64,000 bases of DNA, taken from positions 8,632-72,631 of the forward strand of contig DATJPD010000036.1 of the NCBI GenBank assembly GCA_035506575.1, read 5' to 3'. Position 1 is the stretch's first letter. Each line of letters starts with the position of its first letter. The position numbers and the translations under genes are program-made. Positions 59,847-64,000 of the stretch are shown here, piece by piece. This stretch comes from DATJPD01 sp035506575. Lineage in GTDB: Bacteria > Pseudomonadota > Alphaproteobacteria > CACIAM-22H2. The notes under the pieces were generated by a model. That model made no database searches. It saw nothing but the letters and a program-made list of their open reading frames with translations, and was not told the DNA's origin.

Positions 59847-61678
59847 GCCGGATGTTCTGCCGGTGGCGTTCGTCCCAAAATCGCCTTGCTCCTGCGTTCG
59901 CGGCGATGGTCATCGCGGTGGGCAGTCTGTTCCGGGCACCCGCGGCCCCCGGCGAGAGCCCTGACTCGGCGGCGCAGCTGGCGCGCCAGGCGGCGCAGTA
60001 CAACGCGGAGGTCCCGAAGACGATCTTCGAGCTCCAGCCGTTCCGCGCGACGGAAGTCGCAGACGCGCGGGACGGCCCGAGCGGGGCGAGCCTCGTCAAT
60101 CTCAACCCGCACATCAACATCTGGTTCGTGTTGACGCTGGACCGCGGCGGCCGGCCGGAGGCCTACCACCTGGAGAACCCGCGCCCGGACCGGACCCACG
60201 TGCATCTCGACCCGGCGGGAGGAGGGTTGCGCATTTCGGAAGCCGGGCGTGACGTCACTTGCGCCCTGTGGTCGGACGGGAGGACCGGGCGGGGAGCCTC
60301 GGATCCGCTCGCCGCGGCGATGCGCTCGGGCCTCGCCTACGCGCCGCTCTGCGAGGGACGGCTTCTTCTCCGCAACAAGGTGCGCGGGGCGCAGACCACG
60401 ATCGAGCAGGCCTCGGATATTCTGCGCGACTACGTACCGGGCGGCGAGGCGATCATCGGTTTCGTGAAGGGCAGTTTCTACCAGGACAAGTTCCGCGATA
60501 CCGGGACCGTGGGTGCGGGGCAGGCCACCGCAACGTCCGAGACGTCCCCCGACTGGCCGCTGCCGGCGGCGATGGCCGCGACAGCCGGTCGCCCCGACGT
60601 GCCGAAATATCTTGGCATCGCAGCCGACCGGCCGGTGGCCGCGATGGGTCCCGGGCGCTGGTACCCCGCGCGCGGCCTTCCGGGCGTGTTCGTGAGCTAC
60701 ATGGAGCCGGGGGATGTCGCGCCCGAGATCCTGAAGAGCTATCGCGATCGCGTGAATGCGCTGGACGACGTGGAGAGCGACGCCCTGGTCTATCTCGTCG
60801 CTTTCGACCTCGCGCAATTCGATCTCGGCTTCGCGCTCGGCACCGATCATCCGCGCATCGGCTGGTCGCCGCGGCCCATTCAGGCGGTACGCGACGATAC
60901 GCTGCCGGGCCCCGACGGGGTCGGCTCGCTTGCGCCGCTGGTTCCGACCGGCATGGTGAGCCCGGCCCTCGCGGGCCGCACGGTTGCGACCTTCGCCGGC
61001 GGGTTCCGGCGCCAGCATGGCGCTTTCCGCTACGGCCCCTTCGCCGAGCGCAACCACGGCAGCCATTATGGCTTCATCGAGCAGGGCGCGATCCTCTCCA
61101 AGCTGCAGCCGGGGCTGGCGACGTTGTTCGCGCTCGACGACGGCACGGTCGAGATGAAGAGCTGGACATCGCAAGACGACGCGCTCTTGCCGCGCATCCG
61201 CCAGGCGCGGCAGAACGGCGTGCCGATCATCGAAGCCGGTGGCGCTGGCGGCGGAATTCCGGTGCCGGGGGCGCTCGTCGCGCGCTGGGGGCCGGGGAAC
61301 TGGTCGGGGACGGCGGAGGAGAAGCTGCGCTCGGTGCGCGCGGGGGCGTGCCTGCAGGAAACACCCCTGAAACGATTCCTCCTCTACGCCTATTTCTCCG
61401 ACGCGACGCCCTCGGCCATGGCACGCGCCTTCCAGGCCTATGGGTGCCGCTACGCCATGCTCCTCGACATGAACGCGCTCGAACACACGTATCTTGCCGT
61501 CTATCCGCATGACTCGGACCGGCGCGTGATCGAGCACCTGGTCGAGGGCATGGCGCTGGTGGACAAGAAGGCGGGCGGCAACCGGGTGCTGGCCCGGTTC
61601 CTCGAAGTTCCCGATGATCGCGACTTCTTCTATCTCACCCGGCGGGAGAGCGCTCAAACGGCAGGAGGACGACCATGA
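59831..61678 (+). CDS. Secreted phosphodiester glycosidase-like protein
   Basis: 615 residues from the ATG at 59831; if the FNR-type promoter is real, the later in-frame ATG at 59852 is more likely. A signal peptide follows ('LAPAFAAMVIAVGSLF'). The C-terminal half ('TVATFAGGFRRQHGAFRYGP', 'MLLDMNALEHTYLAVY') resembles the NAGPA phosphodiester glycosidase fold, which cleaves glycosyl phosphodiesters; the match is partial. The stop overlaps the SUMF1 gene by four bases. Confidence 0.5.
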   Translation: MGVVTCRMFCRWRSSQNRLAPAFAAMVIAVGSLFRAPAAPGESPDSAAQLARQAAQYNAEVPKTIFELQPFRATEVADARDGPSGASLVNLNPHINIWFVLTLDRGGRPEAYHLENPRPDRTHVHLDPAGGGLRISEAGRDVTCALWSDGRTGRGASDPLAAAMRSGLAYAPLCEGRLLLRNKVRGAQTTIEQASDILRDYVPGGEAIIGFVKGSFYQDKFRDTGTVGAGQATATSETSPDWPLPAAMAATAGRPDVPKYLGIAADRPVAAMGPGRWYPARGLPGVFVSYMEPGDVAPEILKSYRDRVNALDDVESDALVYLVAFDLAQFDLGFALGTDHPRIGWSPRPIQAVRDDTLPGPDGVGSLAPLVPTGMVSPALAGRTVATFAGGFRRQHGAFRYGPFAERNHGSHYGFIEQGAILSKLQPGLATLFALDDGTVEMKSWTSQDDALLPRIRQARQNGVPIIEAGGAGGGIPVPGALVARWGPGNWSGTAEEKLRSVRAGACLQETPLKRFLLYAYFSDATPSAMARAFQAYGCRYAMLLDMNALEHTYLAVYPHDSDRRVIEHLVEGMALVDKKAGGNRVLARFLEVPDDRDFFYLTRRESAQTAGGRP

Positions 61679-62673
61679 AAGCTCTGGTGCTGGCCGCCGT
61701 GGCGGTGTTCCTTCTGCACGGTCCGGGCGCGCGCGCGGAGACGGCGCTGCAGACCCAGAACGACAAGCTCTTCGATCAGCTGCGAACCGTGCGTGGGCTG
61801 AGCGAGGGGCAGCTCCGCGCCATCCGCACGATCTTCGCGCATTCGGGGTTCGTCGGGCAGGGCAATCCCGCGATCGCGGAGCACCCCGAGACGCCCGAGC
61901 AGTGCCAGGCGCGGCTCGACCGCGAGCACGTGGCCTACGCCAACCCGGAGTTCGAGCGCATCTGCGGCGGCAAATACATGGCGCCGCTCTACGATCCGCG
62001 CAAGGAGCGGCCCCAGGACGCGAAGGCGTGCATCGACCAGTTCGAGTATCCCGACATCCCGTGCGCGTACCCGGTCGTCTGGGTGCGGGCGCGCGAGGCG
62101 GAGGAGACCTGCGAGGCCGAGGGCAAGCGGCTCTGCGACGCGCATGAATGGGAGGGCGCCTGCGCGGGCGCGCTCGAGCCGCCCGATTACCGCTTCGACC
62201 TGGCCCAAGGGGTCAGCATGAACGCGGCCGTGGCGCGGATGGCGGCCGCGCACAACCGGAGCCACGAGGCGACCAAGTCGTGGAGCTACGGCCCCGAGTA
62301 TCGGCCCGGCGTGTGCGCGGCGGCGAGCCACAAGACGGCGGGTTGCCAGGGGGAGGGCTGGTCGAAGTGCGGATCGAACACCTATCCGGCGGGAGACTTT
62401 CCGCAGTGCCACAGCGCGCTCGGCGTCTACGACCTCAACGGCAACGCGGCCGAGCACATGAACCTGCCGCTCAGTCCCTCGGAGATGACGAGCCGCGGCA
62501 GCAAGACCTTGGGCGTGACCGAGATGAAAGGGAGCTGGTTCATCTTCGACACCTACCGGGCGCATCCGGATTGGTGCCGTTGGCGCGCCCCGTTCTGGCA
62601 TGGCACGCGCGTCATGGACGCGCACAGCCACGAGAACTATCACCTCGGCTTTCGCTGCTGTAAGTCGCTCTAG
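61675..62673 (+). CDS. Secreted SUMF1/FGE-like (formylglycine-generating enzyme family) protein
   Basis: 332 residues with a signal peptide ('LVLAAVAVFLLHGPGARA'). The C-terminal FGE-sulfatase fold is shown by 'GVYDLNGNAAEHMNLPL' (in place of the usual N-V-W-E-W) and the ending 'HLGFRCCKSL'. Twelve or more cysteines suggest several disulfides. The true FGE copper cysteines cannot be assigned, so it may be a non-catalytic or EgtB/PvdO-like relative. Translated with the glycosidase-like gene (ATGA). Confidence 0.75.
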   Translation: MKALVLAAVAVFLLHGPGARAETALQTQNDKLFDQLRTVRGLSEGQLRAIRTIFAHSGFVGQGNPAIAEHPETPEQCQARLDREHVAYANPEFERICGGKYMAPLYDPRKERPQDAKACIDQFEYPDIPCAYPVVWVRAREAEETCEAEGKRLCDAHEWEGACAGALEPPDYRFDLAQGVSMNAAVARMAAAHNRSHEATKSWSYGPEYRPGVCAAASHKTAGCQGEGWSKCGSNTYPAGDFPQCHSALGVYDLNGNAAEHMNLPLSPSEMTSRGSKTLGVTEMKGSWFIFDTYRAHPDWCRWRAPFWHGTRVMDAHSHENYHLGFRCCKSL

Positions 62674-63578
62674 CGGCTGGCCGCGACGGCCTCGGGGGGC
62701 GGCACGGCGCGGGCCGTGACGAGCTCGCCCGCCGCGCGGATCGGACCTTCGCCGCTGAGGGCTGGGGCGAGCTTCGGGTCGCTCAACGCGGCGAAGATCG
62801 AGTGCGGCGCGCCGTCGACATACACGGTGGTGCTGACCAGCCGCACGCCGTGACTGTAGTCCGCATAGCGCGCCCCATGGACGGTGCTGAGCGGCTGGAT
62901 GGGCCGGTCGTCCGGCTTGTGCCAGCCATAGATCGCCACCCGGTCCGGATAGCTCCACAGGCGGTTCGTGAGGACGAGGTCCTTCTTGTGCCCGGCGGTG
63001 AGCAAGCCGGGCAAGGCCCCGAGATCGGCCTCCTGGGTCCGGATCAGCTGGCTGTGCGCCCGGTAGTAGTCGGTCGAGCGCATCAGGTCGCTCGCCGGCA
63101 AAGGCTGCGGCGCCAGGTGAACCGCCGACGCCGCGTAGATCGCATCGACCAGCTTGGCCGTCGGCAAGGTGAAGCCGTACCGGTTGCCGATCTCGAGCGC
63201 CGTCGCGAGCCGCATCGGCACGAACAGGAAGTCGCGATCCGAGCCGACCGCCAGATAATCCGGCAGGACACATGCGGTCACCCGGACGGGACGGCCGTCC
63301 ATCGTCGCGGTCGTCGTCACCGGGATCAGCCGGCGCAGAAATCCCGGCAAATTGCCCGCAAGGATTTCGGTCTCGATCGCAGCCTCGCGCGGGGTCCCGT
63401 CGCTCGACCGGATCTGGGCGGCGAATTGGCTGCCGGCGGGCGCGCCCGCCGGGCGGACCGGAATGTTCTGCAGCAGCGATGGCGCGCAGACCGGCGTGGC
63501 CGGCGCCGCAACCCCGGGGCATGACAGACAGAGCGCCGCCAGCGCCAGGGTCCAGCCGATAAGTCTCGCTGCCTTCAC
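62670..63578 (-). CDS. Periplasmic protein of unknown function
   Basis: 302 residues from a GTG start with a signal peptide ('LIGWTLALAALCLSCPGVAA'). Conserved-looking polar motifs are 'LTAGHKKDLVLTN', 'YGWHKPDDRPIQPL' and 'HGARYADYSHGVRLVS', with histidines that could form a metal or catalytic site. I do not recognise the family. It converges with the SUMF1 gene, overlapping by four bases. Confidence 0.6.
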   Translation of the reverse strand: MKAARLIGWTLALAALCLSCPGVAAPATPVCAPSLLQNIPVRPAGAPAGSQFAAQIRSSDGTPREAAIETEILAGNLPGFLRRLIPVTTTATMDGRPVRVTACVLPDYLAVGSDRDFLFVPMRLATALEIGNRYGFTLPTAKLVDAIYAASAVHLAPQPLPASDLMRSTDYYRAHSQLIRTQEADLGALPGLLTAGHKKDLVLTNRLWSYPDRVAIYGWHKPDDRPIQPLSTVHGARYADYSHGVRLVSTTVYVDGAPHSIFAALSDPKLAPALSGEGPIRAAGELVTARAVPPPEAVAASR

Positions 63579-63715
63579 GTGCGTGCCGCGCCTCGATGTC
63601 ACCCAGAGGCGGACAGTGTAACACGCGATTCCACGGCTCTGGCGCGCCGGCTGGGGACAGCGTCCAAGTGCCTCAAAACGCGGACGGATTTTGCGCCGCC
63701 GGTGCGGCCTGAGGC

Positions 63716-64000
63716 CTAATTGTCGACCTTGGCGACGGCGGCCAGTCCCGCCAGGGCATAGCGGACCATGTGCTCGGTGAGGGTCGGCGCGTCGGCCGGG
63801 GTCAGGCCCAGCTGCGGGAAGACCCGTTTCACGATCGACCGTTCGGCGATCGCCAGCATCAGACAGGGTGCGATGATGCTGAGGCACGAACGGGCGACCG
63901 CCGGATGATCCGGCGGCAACCCCATGAGCTCGCCGACGAGGGCTTTCAGGATGCGCGCCTTGGTCGGGATTTCCGATTCGCGGATCGCCGTGAACGCGGG
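63716..64000 (-). CDS. TetR-family regulator, C-terminal part only
   Basis: 94 residues are inside the window; the DNA-binding N-terminus lies beyond the right edge. 'SEIPTKARILKALVGELMGL' and 'HMVRYALAGLAAVAK' match the CerR-like (DUF1956) ligand domain of TetR/AcrR proteins, with dimerisation helices. The frame is open to the last base. Confidence 0.7.
   Translation of the reverse strand, partial: PAFTAIRESEIPTKARILKALVGELMGLPPDHPAVARSCLSIIAPCLMLAIAERSIVKRVFPQLGLTPADAPTLTEHMVRYALAGLAAVAKVDN

Noticed and set aside
58967..61657. An 896-codon frame on the minus strand
   Set aside because: Antisense to flagellin and the glycosidase-like gene and runs through the terminator hairpin and the palindromic site.
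1..64000. CRISPR arrays, tRNA or rRNA genes, insertion sequences or prophage genes
   Set aside because: No regularly spaced repeats, no tRNA-like arms, no transposase or integrase motifs were seen on either strand.

Overview
The window is about 64 kb of GC-rich chromosomal DNA from an alphaproteobacterium. Supporting signs are the FYDLN-type zinc-ribbon protein beside CspA and S21, the FixL/FixJ-like pair, DUF5985 proteins, a CYP199-like P450 and many periplasmic uptake systems; a soil or water Hyphomicrobiales or Rhodospirillales member fits best, but the genus cannot be read from the sequence. I see no tRNA, rRNA, CRISPR array, insertion sequence or prophage.

Layout. 1-4.1 kb: end of a GT9 glycosyltransferase, a YghU-type GST, and a secreted heme-c/beta-propeller protein. 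4.3-10.8 kb: a complete second ATPase operon (N-ATPase, atpDCQRBEFAG) read leftward, with an FNR/FixK-like box upstream. 11.1-13.6 kb: a diiron ferritin-like protein, a methyltransferase and a 51-residue membrane protein. 13.8-21.2 kb: membrane protein, SDR, beta-barrel, and a denD-like/hydrolase/FAD-oxidase operon. 21.3-27.3 kb: a 2-oxoacid dehydrogenase set (E1a, E1b, aldehyde dehydrogenase, E2) and a CoA transferase, preceded by a LacI-type operator. 27.3-36.5 kb: LysR regulator divergent from an operon mixing a polyamine-type ABC importer with hydantoinase/oxoprolinase HyuB and HyuA. 36.5-39.5 kb: ThDP enzyme and CYP199-like P450. 39.7-44.1 kb: an island of small proteins (two cold-shock proteins with matching leaders, S21, FYDLN zinc ribbon, several short hypotheticals). 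44.1-47.8 kb: paired coiled-coil membrane proteins, FAH-family enzyme, serine hydrolase. 48-52.7 kb: a branched-chain amino-acid type (Liv) ABC operon. 53-54 kb: two tandem ChrB-like proteins.

53.9-62.7 kb is the most interesting part. A MASE1-PAS histidine kinase and a FixJ-type regulator face a four-gene operon (CBS protein, winged-helix protein, two DUF5985 membrane proteins). A 28-residue membrane peptide, an orphan short flagellin and a glycosidase-like/SUMF1 pair lie nearby. Four copies of one 16-bp palindrome, TACGTG-N4-CACGTA, sit in front of these units and I found it nowhere else in the window, so they look like one local regulon, probably controlled by the FixJ-type regulator (inference). 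One promoter also carries an FNR/FixK-like box, as the N-ATPase operon does, which hints at a link to low oxygen or redox state.

The window ends with an unknown periplasmic protein and the C-terminal part of a TetR-family regulator.
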